Translations under genes and position numbers: made by a program
IMG/VR virus record: IMGVR_UViG_3300042310_000541
Coordinates: 1 to 64,000 of that record
DNA: 64,000 nt
Strand: one strand, 5' to 3'
Origin: a virus
In this document: piece after piece, positions 7,678 through 16,228 of the stretch
How positions within the stretch are numbered: position 1 is the stretch's first letter
Layout of the letters: each line of letters opens with the position of its first letter
The notes under the pieces: generated by a model
What the model was told of the DNA's origin: nothing
Seen by the model: only the letters and a program-made list of their open reading frames with translations
Database searches by the model: none

Positions 7678-8757
7678 ATGCCGACAGAAGAAGAGGATTT
7701 TTTTAAAAACTTAGGAATTGAAGTTGAAGAAGACAGTTCATCAAAAAACATTGCTGATGAAGAGAATAAGGGAAAAAGCCCTGAAGAAATTGAAAGTGAA
7801 AAAATTACAGAAGAACCTACTCAAGTAGAAGAAACAAAAAAAGAGGAAGAAGAAGATAGTACTAGTTCTAATATATATTCAGGAATAGTAGATCTTATAA
7901 AAGAAGAAGCAGGCTTGTTTGCAAATTTTGATAAAAAAATTGAAAAGCCGGAAGATTTAATTGAAGGAATTAGATTTGAGATATTAGAAGGAATTGAAGA
8001 TTACAAAAATTCTTTACCAAAAGAATTTAAACAAATAATTGAAGGAGCTGAATCTGGAGTTGATTGGACTACAATGAAAGCTATAAAGGCAAATGAGGTA
8101 AAGTTAAATGCAGTATCTGAATTAGACATTGAGGAAAATGAAGATATAGCAAGAGACATTTTTATTGCTCATTTAAAAGCTACTACCAATTGGAATGAAT
8201 CTAAAATTAAAAAAGAGTGTCAGAAAGCAATAGATTTAGAAGAATTAGTTGACAGAGCTAAAGAAGGTCTGGATGAACTAAAACAGATAAATGCAGAAGA
8301 CGAAAGAAGAGTAGTTGAAGAAGCTAGAAATAGAGCAAAAAGAGAACAAGAGGATCTTAAGCAGAGTTTAATAAATCTTAAAAAAGATGTGTATGAAACA
8401 AAAGACTTAATTCCAAATGTAAAACTTTCAGACAAAGACAAAGCTGACTTGTTTACACAAATGACAAAACCTGTTGAGTTTGACAGTTATGGAAATGGAA
8501 TAAGTAAAGTACAAGCTATTAGAGAAAAAAATCCTGTTCAGTTTGAGAAGATGTTAAATCTTTTAGTTATGAAAGGAGTGTTTGATGAAAAGCCTAATTT
8601 TGATTTTATAGTAAAACCTACTAAAACAAATACAATTAAGAAGCTTGAAGAAACAGCACAAAGAGAACTAGAATTAAGAAAATCAGGTCAGTTTAAAAAT
8701 ATAGAGAAATCAAATTTTGCTGATCAATTAGGAAAAAGCCTTGGAGTAAAGGATTAA
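7678..8757 (+). CDS. Probable scaffolding protein (359 aa)
   Basis: The first 60 or so residues are extremely acidic and low in complexity (runs of E and D), followed by helices and a central coiled-coil stretch rich in E, R, K and Q (about 190-240), ending in a short basic/amphipathic C-terminal segment. That layout, together with the position between portal and major capsid protein, is typical of phage scaffolding proteins, which template the procapsid and are later lost. No enzymatic motif is seen. The assignment rests on context and composition, since scaffolds are poorly conserved. It follows the promoter at 7631 and precedes the capsid gene by 29 nt. Confidence 0.7.
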   Translation: MPTEEEDFFKNLGIEVEEDSSSKNIADEENKGKSPEEIESEKITEEPTQVEETKKEEEEDSTSSNIYSGIVDLIKEEAGLFANFDKKIEKPEDLIEGIRFEILEGIEDYKNSLPKEFKQIIEGAESGVDWTTMKAIKANEVKLNAVSELDIEENEDIARDIFIAHLKATTNWNESKIKKECQKAIDLEELVDRAKEGLDELKQINAEDERRVVEEARNRAKREQEDLKQSLINLKKDVYETKDLIPNVKLSDKDKADLFTQMTKPVEFDSYGNGISKVQAIREKNPVQFEKMLNLLVMKGVFDEKPNFDFIVKPTKTNTIKKLEETAQRELELRKSGQFKNIEKSNFADQLGKSLGVKD

Positions 8758-8786
8758 TATAAACAATAAAAACAAATAAATAAAAA

Positions 8787-10295
8787 ATGTTAAGAATTTC
8801 AAACTTACAAATTTCAGAACCAACCACTTATGGTGGTTTAATTACAGAAGCCAACAATGGTTATCTGTTAGAAAACAAGCCTCAATATGCTTCAAATCTT
8901 GTTGAGCAAATTTACAAATTTGACACTAGTATGGACTTACATACAAGATTGTCAGAATTCCCTATTAAATACTTTAAAACAGATGATGTTTATCGTTGGA
9001 AATTAATGGGCCCATCTGAAAAAAACATTCCATTATTGGAAGCTCGTTTGACTAAGAATGGTGGTGCAATTGCAGCAACTGACCGTGCAGGTTTAGGAGC
9101 ATCTAGATTTTATTTAGTATTCCCTGAGAAGTATTTCTTTGATACTGAAACTATCGTAGGTGAACTAAATGAAAAATACATGGTTCGTATTGTTGAAGAG
9201 CCTATCGTTGAAGGTGGTGTTAACTATGTTTACGAAGTAGAATTTCAAACTAATGATGCAAGCTCATGGTTTCCTTATGAAGAATTACAAGCTGGTAAAA
9301 GATTCAGTAAGGAAGGATCAACTGTAGAAAGAACTGAATCTTCAAGAGGTAGTCAAGATAGTTATATCTCTCCTTTTGAAATGGAAAATTCATTTACTTA
9401 TATGCGTAAGGAATTACATGCTGTAGGTAATATGATTGACAGACCAATTCAATTTACATTTACTTGTCCTGATGGAACAACTGCTTCTACTTGGACTCAA
9501 TATCAAGATTATATCTTTGAAAAGAATTTCCGTTTAGAAAGAAACAGATTGTTGATGTTTGGTCAACCTTCAAAAACTGCTCAAGGAACTCATTTAAACA
9601 AAGGTAAGTCTGGTAACTTTATTGAAACAGGTGCTGGTTTAAGAGCTCAAATGAATCCATCAAACATTGCTTATTACAATAAGTTCTCAATCAAATGGTT
9701 AACTGATTTATTGTTAGGTCTTTCTGTTAACAAGTTAAAAGAAGATCAACGTAAGTTTGTATTCAAAACTGGTGAATGGGGTATGTTAGAATTCTCAAGA
9801 GCACTTGAAGATTATGCATATGGCTGGACAAGGGTTGTTGAAACCAATGTACAAAACATCAATAGAATTGTAGATTCAACTCGTATCTCAATGGGAGCTA
9901 ATAGTAAGATGACTTTCAAAGGTCAGTTTATGAACTTAATTGGTCCTAATGGTATTGAAGTTACTGTTGAACATGATGCTAGTTATGATGACTTAGTAAG
10001 AAACAAGATCATGATGCCAGGAAATCGTGGACCTGCTGAATCACACAGGTTTGACATTTTAGATATTGGTACAACTAATGGTGAAGCTAACATTTGCTTA
10101 ACTGCTCCAGAAGGTTGGTCAGATATTATGGGTTACATCCCAGGTATGAGAGATCCATATTCTATTGGTGCTAAGAAACCTAAAATGATGGTAACATCTA
10201 GAGATTCTTATGAGTATCATAGAATGAGTATCTTTGGTACAATGATTAAGAACCCAACTAAATGTTTACAAATCATTCCTAGTATTCTTGCATAA
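8787..10295 (+). CDS. Major capsid protein (502 aa, HK97-type expected)
   Basis: The product of the gene after the scaffold candidate is about 500 residues, the usual length for crAss-like capsid proteins, with even composition, few cysteines and mixed alpha/beta texture. Codon use stands out: about nine of its arginines are CGT, whereas nearly all other genes use AGA almost exclusively, and many positions prefer GGT, AAC and TTC. That bias is typical of the most heavily translated gene of a phage and supports the call. An A-rich leader (AATAAATAAAAA) precedes ATG 8787. A GroES-like chaperone upstream may help it fold. No HK97 signature can be proven by eye. Confidence 0.85.
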   Translation: MLRISNLQISEPTTYGGLITEANNGYLLENKPQYASNLVEQIYKFDTSMDLHTRLSEFPIKYFKTDDVYRWKLMGPSEKNIPLLEARLTKNGGAIAATDRAGLGASRFYLVFPEKYFFDTETIVGELNEKYMVRIVEEPIVEGGVNYVYEVEFQTNDASSWFPYEELQAGKRFSKEGSTVERTESSRGSQDSYISPFEMENSFTYMRKELHAVGNMIDRPIQFTFTCPDGTTASTWTQYQDYIFEKNFRLERNRLLMFGQPSKTAQGTHLNKGKSGNFIETGAGLRAQMNPSNIAYYNKFSIKWLTDLLLGLSVNKLKEDQRKFVFKTGEWGMLEFSRALEDYAYGWTRVVETNVQNINRIVDSTRISMGANSKMTFKGQFMNLIGPNGIEVTVEHDASYDDLVRNKIMMPGNRGPAESHRFDILDIGTTNGEANICLTAPEGWSDIMGYIPGMRDPYSIGAKKPKMMVTSRDSYEYHRMSIFGTMIKNPTKCLQIIPSILA

Positions 10296-10318
10296 TAAAT
10301 AAATTATATATATCTTTG
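10288..10318 (+). promoter_or_regulatory. Bacteroidota-type promoter downstream of the capsid gene
   Basis: TTG at 10288-10290 lies within the last sense codons of the capsid gene; after exactly 20 nt comes TATCTTTG at 10311-10318, a perfect TAnnTTTG. The predicted start near 10322 gives a leader of about 20 nt to ATG 10343. This promoter would drive 10343-13288 up to the terminator at 13320. Confidence 0.75.
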
Positions 10319-10342
10319 TAAGATAATAATAATAATATAAAA

Positions 10343-11185
10343 ATGGATTACAAAACACTAAGAACAAAAAAGATGGTTGTCAAGCCTATACTAGGTAGAG
10401 ATGCTTGGTTAAGGCATGGCAGCGTGGGAAGCAAGAAAGAAGAACATTCTTTTGATGGAACTCATATAAACTTTTTTGCTAAACAAAGTAAATCTGGACT
10501 ATTAGAAGATGTGTTAGAGGAACTATCTCAAGATGAGAGAAAAGCTCTTGCAGAAGAAATTAGAATCAAACCTGAAGAATTTAGTATATTTCAACCTGAT
10601 AATTATTTTACAAAACATATGGTTTCTGTAAGTAAAAATCAAAAGACTATTAACTGTAAGAACCCAATTGAATTGTTGGACTACTTAATACTTAAAAAAT
10701 ATACAAATGTATTTAAGGTTCCAGATGGTCCAGAAATGCCTGATCAAAGATTTGAGATAATAGATCAAGAAGCGGAAGTTGTTCAAGAAGCTCAAAAAGT
10801 AGATTTAAAGATGAAGGCCATTTTAGAGTTATCTAAGTATAATGGCTCAGTTGATAAATTAAGAAACATACTATTAGTATCAGGAGTTCAAGGAATTCCG
10901 GCTAATGCAAGTGCAGATTGGTTGTTTACAGAGTGCTACAAAATAGCTGAAAAAACACCAAAGGACTTTATGAAAGTAATGAGTGACCCAATGTTTGATT
11001 TAAAAATCTTAATCAATAATGCTTTAAATGTAAAAGCAATTGTTAAGACAGGTAAGGATAGTTATGAAATGTCATCTACAGGAAAGCTTTTAGGAACAAT
11101 GAAAGAAGTAGTTGCTTACTTTGAGAAGCCTGAAAACCAAGAAGACAGATTAATTGTACAAGCACAGATTAATAAAACAAAATAA
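10343..11185 (+). CDS. Virion-associated protein downstream of the capsid gene (280 aa)
   Basis: Not a named family. The layout, with a central 'NPIELLDYLILKK' block, a helical hinge, then 'DWLFTECYKIAEKTPKDFMKVMSDP' and a C-terminal 'GTMKEVVAYFEKPENQ' block, resembles proteins I recall next to capsid genes in phages of Bacteroidota, with no function attached. It has no hydrophobic segment or catalytic motif. It is the first gene behind the promoter at 10288 and is followed 7 nt later by the next structural candidate. A capsid auxiliary or head-completion role is likely from context only. Confidence 0.65.
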   Translation: MDYKTLRTKKMVVKPILGRDAWLRHGSVGSKKEEHSFDGTHINFFAKQSKSGLLEDVLEELSQDERKALAEEIRIKPEEFSIFQPDNYFTKHMVSVSKNQKTINCKNPIELLDYLILKKYTNVFKVPDGPEMPDQRFEIIDQEAEVVQEAQKVDLKMKAILELSKYNGSVDKLRNILLVSGVQGIPANASADWLFTECYKIAEKTPKDFMKVMSDPMFDLKILINNALNVKAIVKTGKDSYEMSSTGKLLGTMKEVVAYFEKPENQEDRLIVQAQINKTK

Positions 11186-11192
11186 CCAATAA

Positions 11193-11900
11193 ATGACAAG
11201 GCAAGACTTTCTAAATAAAATCTATTTAAAGTTTGATAAAGTAGCAGGTCTTGCTTTGCCTGGTTATGAACCAGAAGAAATTGCTGCAATAGCAACTGAT
11301 GTACAAGAGAAATTAGTTCTCAAAAAGTACAACCCAAAAAATCAACCCTCAATGGAAGGATTTGAGGAAACAGAAAAAAGAGTAGCAGATCTAGGAGAAT
11401 TAGTATCTACTGTAGTTCTTACTCCTGCAGCATATAATAATTACTTCAATGTAGATAACGGAGTTTTTGTTAGTCTTCCAAATGTGTACCCAACTAATGT
11501 TTATTGGTTGCCAGTATTTGAAAGTGCAACAATAACAAAGAAATGCAAAGGTAAATATATGAAGGTTGCAATAATTGAAACCAGTCATGTAGAGTTGAAT
11601 AAATTATCAATTGATCCATTCAACAAACCTGAAGCAAGTTCAGATGCCGGAGTATTTAGATTGAGAGTAGATGAATTTAAGCATGAATTAATAACTGATG
11701 GAACATTTGGAGTTATAAATTATAAATTGAGATATATAAAAAAACCTCAGGCAATAGATTTAACAAACAATTTAACATTACAAGTTTCAGAATTATCTGA
11801 TATAGTTCATTCAGAATTACTTCAAGAAACAATAAATGAATTGCTTAAAGATACAGACAATCCAAGATTACAAGCAGAAGTACAAACAATTAACGAGTAA
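11193..11900 (+). CDS. Probable head-tail connector/adaptor protein (235 aa)
   Basis: The N-terminal helical part (TRQDFLNKIYLKFDKVAGLALPGYEPEEIAAIATDVQ in pieces) is followed by a beta-rich middle with KLRYIKKPQAIDL (about 175-187) and a helical C-terminal block SELSDIVHSELLQETINELL. The sequence 'Y-KKP-x-I' followed by an 'E-ELSD-x-x-H-E-x-x' helix is typical of adaptor proteins in Bacteroidota podoviruses as I recall them. An adaptor links the portal to downstream tail rings. The position after the capsid gene agrees, but the specific ring cannot be assigned without structure comparison. Confidence 0.6.
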   Translation: MTRQDFLNKIYLKFDKVAGLALPGYEPEEIAAIATDVQEKLVLKKYNPKNQPSMEGFEETEKRVADLGELVSTVVLTPAAYNNYFNVDNGVFVSLPNVYPTNVYWLPVFESATITKKCKGKYMKVAIIETSHVELNKLSIDPFNKPEASSDAGVFRLRVDEFKHELITDGTFGVINYKLRYIKKPQAIDLTNNLTLQVSELSDIVHSELLQETINELLKDTDNPRLQAEVQTINE

Positions 11901-11932
11901 ACCCAATTATTAACTAAATATTTAAAAATAAA

Positions 11933-13288
11933 ATGATCGCAAGTCAAAACAACATCAAAATCCTATTATTAGGTGACAATTTAGTAGTAGGCAGTTTGCC
12001 TGCAGCTGGAACACAATTAACTCCAGACAACATGGTATCAGGTGCAATTTGTTTAGCTGATGCAGCTGGCAAAAGAATAGTAGCAGCTGATATTACAGCA
12101 AAAACAGGAAAATACAAAATTGTTCAAGGTCAAGGAGCAGGACTTCCTTTAATCAGTTCAGATTTGATTGACTTTTCAAGCAATCAAACAGTTGTAAACT
12201 TTAAAAACAATGTACCTTCAGTAGAACAAGTTTCTTATGTAGGATATGCTGGAGGTAACACTGTATCAGGTACAGATGATTTACCAGCAGTTCCAACACT
12301 AGAAACAGGATTTGATGGTGATGTTGTGTTTGTAGATTTCAACACAAGTGGTAACAGACAGATTAGAAAGAAATTTCTTTATGTTGCAACAACTGCTGCT
12401 TTAGGTGAAACTAAATCTAACATTGCAAATCAGCTTTGTATCAGTGCAACTAATGTAATCAGTAAAATGATTGAAAAGCCTTACAAAGTAGAAAGAGTTT
12501 CTAACAATACAGGAACACCTAATACAATTACAGCAGGAGCTGTTGCAACTCATTACACCTTTATTAAAGGGTCTAGTATTGTAGCTGGAACAAACAGTTC
12601 AGGGGTTCCAGTAGTAGGAACAACTGAAGTAAATGCAACTATTGTTGCCGGTGATTATGTAAGACCTGGAACAGCAGTTACAGATGCAGTTTATAATTTA
12701 ACAGCAGTAACTTCAGGAACAGCTTCAACAGCAATGACATTGACTTTAGATCAACCATTCCAAGGTGAAACAGTTTCAATTGCAATTGGATCTACAGAGT
12801 ATATTACTGCAGCTAACTTTGAAGCAAGTAAAAAAGGTTTAAAGTTTACTGGTATTGCTAAGACTTATATTCCTCAAGTAATGCGTGGTTTTGAAAAAGT
12901 AAGATTTACTTTTGATCTATCTAGTACTTTTGGTTTAACTGGTAAGACTTATGTAACACCTGCTTTAGAAGGAACTGGAACTTATAATCAAATTGCTGAA
13001 CTTGAAAGATTTAGTCAAATTAATCAAGGAAACAGATATACATCTTACAACCCTCCAACTGTTTATATCAGCAATGCACTTCTTTATGATCCTTCAAAAG
13101 CAGGATTTAACACTTTCTCATTATCATTTACTTATACTGACAACAATGGATTTGTTAACAAGAATGTATTTAACAAAGAATTGTTAATTGCAGGTGTAAA
13201 GAGCAATAACACACAGTTTACTGATACAAATGGTTTGTTTACTTTGTTGCAAACATTGTCAGGAACTACTTTTAACGCTTGGACTTAA
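11933..13288 (+). CDS. Beta-rich structural protein, possible capsid decoration or tail component (451 aa)
   Basis: A Gly/Thr/Ala/Val-rich, beta-sheet-type protein with few charged helices and one short insert of Ig-like texture (about 190-290: TTEVNATIVAGDYVRPGTAVTD; TLTLDQPFQGETVSI). Such composition is usual for decoration, tail tube or head-fibre proteins. Podovirus context argues against a long-tail tube or sheath, so a capsid surface or auxiliary protein is the better guess. It is followed immediately by a strong terminator, which suggests it is the last gene of a highly transcribed unit. Structure prediction would decide; the family is not identified. Confidence 0.6.
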   Translation: MIASQNNIKILLLGDNLVVGSLPAAGTQLTPDNMVSGAICLADAAGKRIVAADITAKTGKYKIVQGQGAGLPLISSDLIDFSSNQTVVNFKNNVPSVEQVSYVGYAGGNTVSGTDDLPAVPTLETGFDGDVVFVDFNTSGNRQIRKKFLYVATTAALGETKSNIANQLCISATNVISKMIEKPYKVERVSNNTGTPNTITAGAVATHYTFIKGSSIVAGTNSSGVPVVGTTEVNATIVAGDYVRPGTAVTDAVYNLTAVTSGTASTAMTLTLDQPFQGETVSIAIGSTEYITAANFEASKKGLKFTGIAKTYIPQVMRGFEKVRFTFDLSSTFGLTGKTYVTPALEGTGTYNQIAELERFSQINQGNRYTSYNPPTVYISNALLYDPSKAGFNTFSLSFTYTDNNGFVNKNVFNKELLIAGVKSNNTQFTDTNGLFTLLQTLSGTTFNAWT

Positions 13289-13319
13289 TCAAAGATAAGT
13301 AATTAATTAAAAATTAAAG

Positions 13320-13364
13320 GGCTATGATGCTAAAACACAATAGCGTCATAGCTTTTTTTATTTT
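13320..13364 (+). terminator. Rho-independent terminator after the head module
   Basis: A 12-bp stem, GCTATGATGCTA at 13321-13332 pairing with TAGCGTCATAGC at 13341-13352 (one T-G wobble), encloses an 8-nt loop AAACACAA. It is followed by TTTTTTTATTTT. This is the clearest intrinsic terminator on the plus strand within the structural genes and ends the unit of 10343-13288. No promoter was found between it and the next genes, so fibre expression probably depends on read-through. Confidence 0.88.
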
Positions 13365-13554
13365 AAATCAATCTAATTATAATTATGAATTAATAAAAAT
13401 AATAGAAGATAACAGGGGTAATAATATAAAAGCTTCAGAAAGAATAAGTAGATTAGAAAAATATATTCATAATAAATTAATAAAACACCAGTATATTCCT
13501 AAAATTAAATTTGATGGCAATACAGAATGTTTTTCACTTTTAAATTTAAATTAA
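13324..13554 (+). CDS. Small hypothetical protein starting inside the terminator stem (76 aa)
   Basis: Not recognised. The only in-frame ATG codons (13324 and 13327) lie within the left arm of the terminator hairpin, so the transcript that translates it must be a read-through product and its start would be sequestered in the stem. A non-ATG start further in (for example at an ATT or TTA) is possible. The body is basic and helical (KASERISRLEKYIHNKLIKHQY), with an N-terminal hydrophobic patch that is largely the translated T-tract. It ends 1 nt before the next ATG, which supports it being a coding gene. Confidence 0.45.
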   Translation: MMLKHNSVIAFFILNQSNYNYELIKIIEDNRGNNIKASERISRLEKYIHNKLIKHQYIPKIKFDGNTECFSLLNLN

Positions 13555-13555
13555 T

Positions 13556-14128
13556 ATGGCTTTAAAATTAAAAATAGATGCTTGTGCTAAGAATTGTAAA
13601 TACTTTTTATTTACAGAATTAACAGGAGCTTACAATGCCTTAACAAATACAACAGGATATGGAGCACCTAATCCTACTGTTGGATCTGCAACATCTGCTG
13701 TATTAACAGTAACAGATCCAGATGGAACTGAAACAGTAATAGATTTATTTGATACTTCAGTATTTCCAAATAGCACTGAGTCAGGTATAAACATACTAAA
13801 TACTCAATTAGGTTATGATCAATCAGATAAGTTAAATACAGGAATATGGGAATTTAATTATGTAGTTGTAACTCCTCAAGGAACTTACACTAAAAATCTA
13901 AAGACTTTAATTGCTTGTAAAATACAATGTGAGATAGATGACTTAAAATTACAATTAATAAACAATTGTAATGCAGTTGAAAAGATTACATTGTTCAATA
14001 AAATAAAAGAACTTGAAATGCTTTTAATGGCTGCTGAAGCTGCAGCTAAATGTGGAAACTATACACAAACAATGACACTAGTTGATTCTTTAACTGACTT
14101 TATAGCAAACAATGATTGTGGTTGCTAA
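13556..14128 (+). CDS. Ig-like and helical virion protein (190 aa)
   Basis: The N-terminal two-thirds looks like a single beta-sandwich domain (AVLTVTDPDGTETVIDLF; GIWEFNYVVVTPQGTYTKN), and the rest is a helical segment (about 122-190) containing paired cysteines (CKIQCEIDD; a CGC terminus). Cysteines also open the protein (CAKNCKYF). The mix suggests a structural connector or fibre base. Tail-fibre-type genes follow directly, so it probably belongs to the adhesion module. No family name recognised. Confidence 0.6.
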   Translation: MALKLKIDACAKNCKYFLFTELTGAYNALTNTTGYGAPNPTVGSATSAVLTVTDPDGTETVIDLFDTSVFPNSTESGINILNTQLGYDQSDKLNTGIWEFNYVVVTPQGTYTKNLKTLIACKIQCEIDDLKLQLINNCNAVEKITLFNKIKELEMLLMAAEAAAKCGNYTQTMTLVDSLTDFIANNDCGC

Positions 14129-14157
14129 TTTAAATAACAATAATAATAATTATAATA

Positions 14158-15207
14158 ATGGCTTGTACAGATTGTAATGATGTAGATATAAATACTGGTC
14201 CAGATGGCTATAATGGTTGGTCACCTATTTTAGCATTAGTAAAAAGTACTTGTAGTGGAGATGATGTTACAGTGCATAGATTAATTAGTTGGACAGGTGG
14301 TACTGGCACAAGGCCTGAGTATTTAGGCGATATAATGACAGATGCCTTTTTATTGACGACTCCTATTTATTTAGGAAATTCTGGCTTTGTAACCAACATT
14401 TGTAGTGCAACTAATTTAAAACCTGCTGATGGTACTCCTGGTACTCCTGGTAGCGATGCTAGCATTACAGTAGAAGAAATAAATGGAACTCCAACAGGAA
14501 CTCCATCAATAGTTAAATTTGGACCAAACACTATTACATATAGTGGAACGGGAAATAATACTGCTACTTATGATCCAACAGGAGATTGGATTAATATAGC
14601 TTATACAGGTGGTGATATTATAAATGCTGATTCAAATCCATTTTACACATCAACTCGTTGTAATGCAATAGGTTCAGTTATTCCGCTTGCTGCTTTTCAG
14701 CCTTATAAAGGAGATGGTGCAGTATATACAGGATATTCCTCCAATGCTTCTTTCAGAAGATTAAAGTATAAGATAAATGATGATAAGACTATTACCATAG
14801 CAGGAAATCTGATAGCTACTTTTTCAGGTACAACAACATTAAATATGGTAAGTAATTCAACAGGCGGCATTTCTGGTGATGTACCTGAGCCAGTGGATCA
14901 CTTTTTTATAAGGAATTGTTTGCTAAATTTTCAATTTAAAAATACTTCTAATGTAATTACTCCTATTGCAGCCTTTGGAACAACTGTACAGCAATTTAAA
15001 TGTACTTTAGTTTTATACGAAGGTAATGGTAAAAATGTAGTTATTAATTCTTTAAAATTTATAGGTATATACGAAGGTTTAGTTAATCTATATAATTCAG
15101 CTATTCAAGTAAGTGGCTTTGAAAGAATATCAGGTTTGACTTTTGCATCAACTTATTCATTAGGAATTATTATAGAACATACCTTTTCACAAAGAATTGG
15201 TGCTTAA
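14158..15207 (+). CDS. Tail fibre/receptor-binding protein with short collagen-like stretch (349 aa)
   Basis: It starts with CTDCNDVDINTGPDGYNGWSP, which is nearly repeated at the start of the next gene, followed by a short G-x-x stretch (DGTPGTPGSDA, about 95-106) that could act as a trimeric stalk. The C-terminal half is beta-rich, with FQPYKG...FRRLKYKINDDKTITIAGNL, a module also found in the 16229 gene. Together these are typical of small fibres assembled from interchangeable base and tip parts. Receptor binding is inferred from composition and genomic position. Confidence 0.65.
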   Translation: MACTDCNDVDINTGPDGYNGWSPILALVKSTCSGDDVTVHRLISWTGGTGTRPEYLGDIMTDAFLLTTPIYLGNSGFVTNICSATNLKPADGTPGTPGSDASITVEEINGTPTGTPSIVKFGPNTITYSGTGNNTATYDPTGDWINIAYTGGDIINADSNPFYTSTRCNAIGSVIPLAAFQPYKGDGAVYTGYSSNASFRRLKYKINDDKTITIAGNLIATFSGTTTLNMVSNSTGGISGDVPEPVDHFFIRNCLLNFQFKNTSNVITPIAAFGTTVQQFKCTLVLYEGNGKNVVINSLKFIGIYEGLVNLYNSAIQVSGFERISGLTFASTYSLGIIIEHTFSQRIGA

Positions 15208-15225
15208 CAAAAAAAAATAAAATAA

Positions 15226-16227
15226 ATGTGCACAAATTGCAATGATATAGAAATAAATACAGTAACAGATGGATACAATGGCTGGTCACCAGAATTAGGT
15301 GTCAGCACAGATTGTACTGGTAAATCTGTTATAAGATTAATTAGTTGGATTCCAGGCTCAGGAGATAAGCCATCATTTAATGGTAACATTATGACTGACC
15401 AATATCTTATTGATAATCCAATTTACTTAGGCGTAAATGGATTTACAGATGCTTGTGATGAAGCTACAGATATAACAGGAGATGATGGCGCTGCTGGAAC
15501 TACTGGTCCAACTGGAGAGCAAGGTAATGACGGAGCACCTGGAACTAATGGTTGTAATCCTAATATTACTATTACTGCTCAAGTTTCAGGAGAAGGAGAA
15601 GTAAGACCTTACGATGTTACAGTTTTACCAATTGGAGAAGGAGCTCCTTGTAATCCAGAATACAGTTTTATATTTCCAATAGAAATGATTACTGAGAATG
15701 CAGAGTTAACTACTGCTATTGATGCTGCTGTAGCATTAGCTATGTCTCCAGTAACTACAGTAATAACTCCTACAATAGGTACAGGTATTGAATGGGATTT
15801 AAAATGCTCTGGTTCTGGAACTTTTATACTAGACACTAATTCTACTGATGGTAGTTTTATTTCTTATTCACAAATAGGTAATAAAATGACTATAAATTTT
15901 AATATAGCAATAGAATCAGATACTCCAGGTTCAGGTGTTTGGTTAGAAATGAAAATTCCAAATGCTAAAACATCTAATGCTAATACATTAGGTACGTATA
16001 AAGAAATCAATTCAATAGCATTTTCTAGTAATCTTGGATATAGTCCTGTAGCTGATGGTAATAATAGTTTTATAATTACAACAGATTCAATAACTTCAAG
16101 TAGTTATTTATTGATTGGTAGTACAAAATTACAAAGTGGTTTTAGTGGAAATACTGTACAACAAATTTCATGTACAGGCTCAAGTATTTATAATTTTCAA
16201 GGTCAAATAACAATAACAACAGATTAA
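15226..16227 (+). CDS. Paralogous tail fibre protein with collagen-like repeat (333 aa)
   Basis: The N-terminus (CTNCNDIEINTVTDGYNGWSP) is a paralogue of the start of the preceding gene. A collagen-like stretch (about residues 87-109; GDDGAAGTTGPTGEQG and on) follows, giving the G-x-y trimeric stalk seen in phage fibres. The C-terminal 140 or so residues are beta-rich but unlike the tip of its neighbour (ISYSQIGNKMTINFNIAIES). This indicates tandem duplication of the base with a different tip. Start ATG 15226 lies 18 nt after the previous stop behind an A-rich leader. Confidence 0.65.
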   Translation: MCTNCNDIEINTVTDGYNGWSPELGVSTDCTGKSVIRLISWIPGSGDKPSFNGNIMTDQYLIDNPIYLGVNGFTDACDEATDITGDDGAAGTTGPTGEQGNDGAPGTNGCNPNITITAQVSGEGEVRPYDVTVLPIGEGAPCNPEYSFIFPIEMITENAELTTAIDAAVALAMSPVTTVITPTIGTGIEWDLKCSGSGTFILDTNSTDGSFISYSQIGNKMTINFNIAIESDTPGSGVWLEMKIPNAKTSNANTLGTYKEINSIAFSSNLGYSPVADGNNSFIITTDSITSSSYLLIGSTKLQSGFSGNTVQQISCTGSSIYNFQGQITITTD

Positions 16228-16228
16228 A

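Noticed and set aside
12993-13187. Second plus-strand frame of 64 codons inside the 451-residue gene
   Set aside because: Fully enclosed in a continuous real gene with no separate start signal.
11933-13288. Tail sheath or tail tube protein
   Set aside because: The gene set is that of a short-tailed phage and no sheath motif is visible; left as a beta-rich structural protein.
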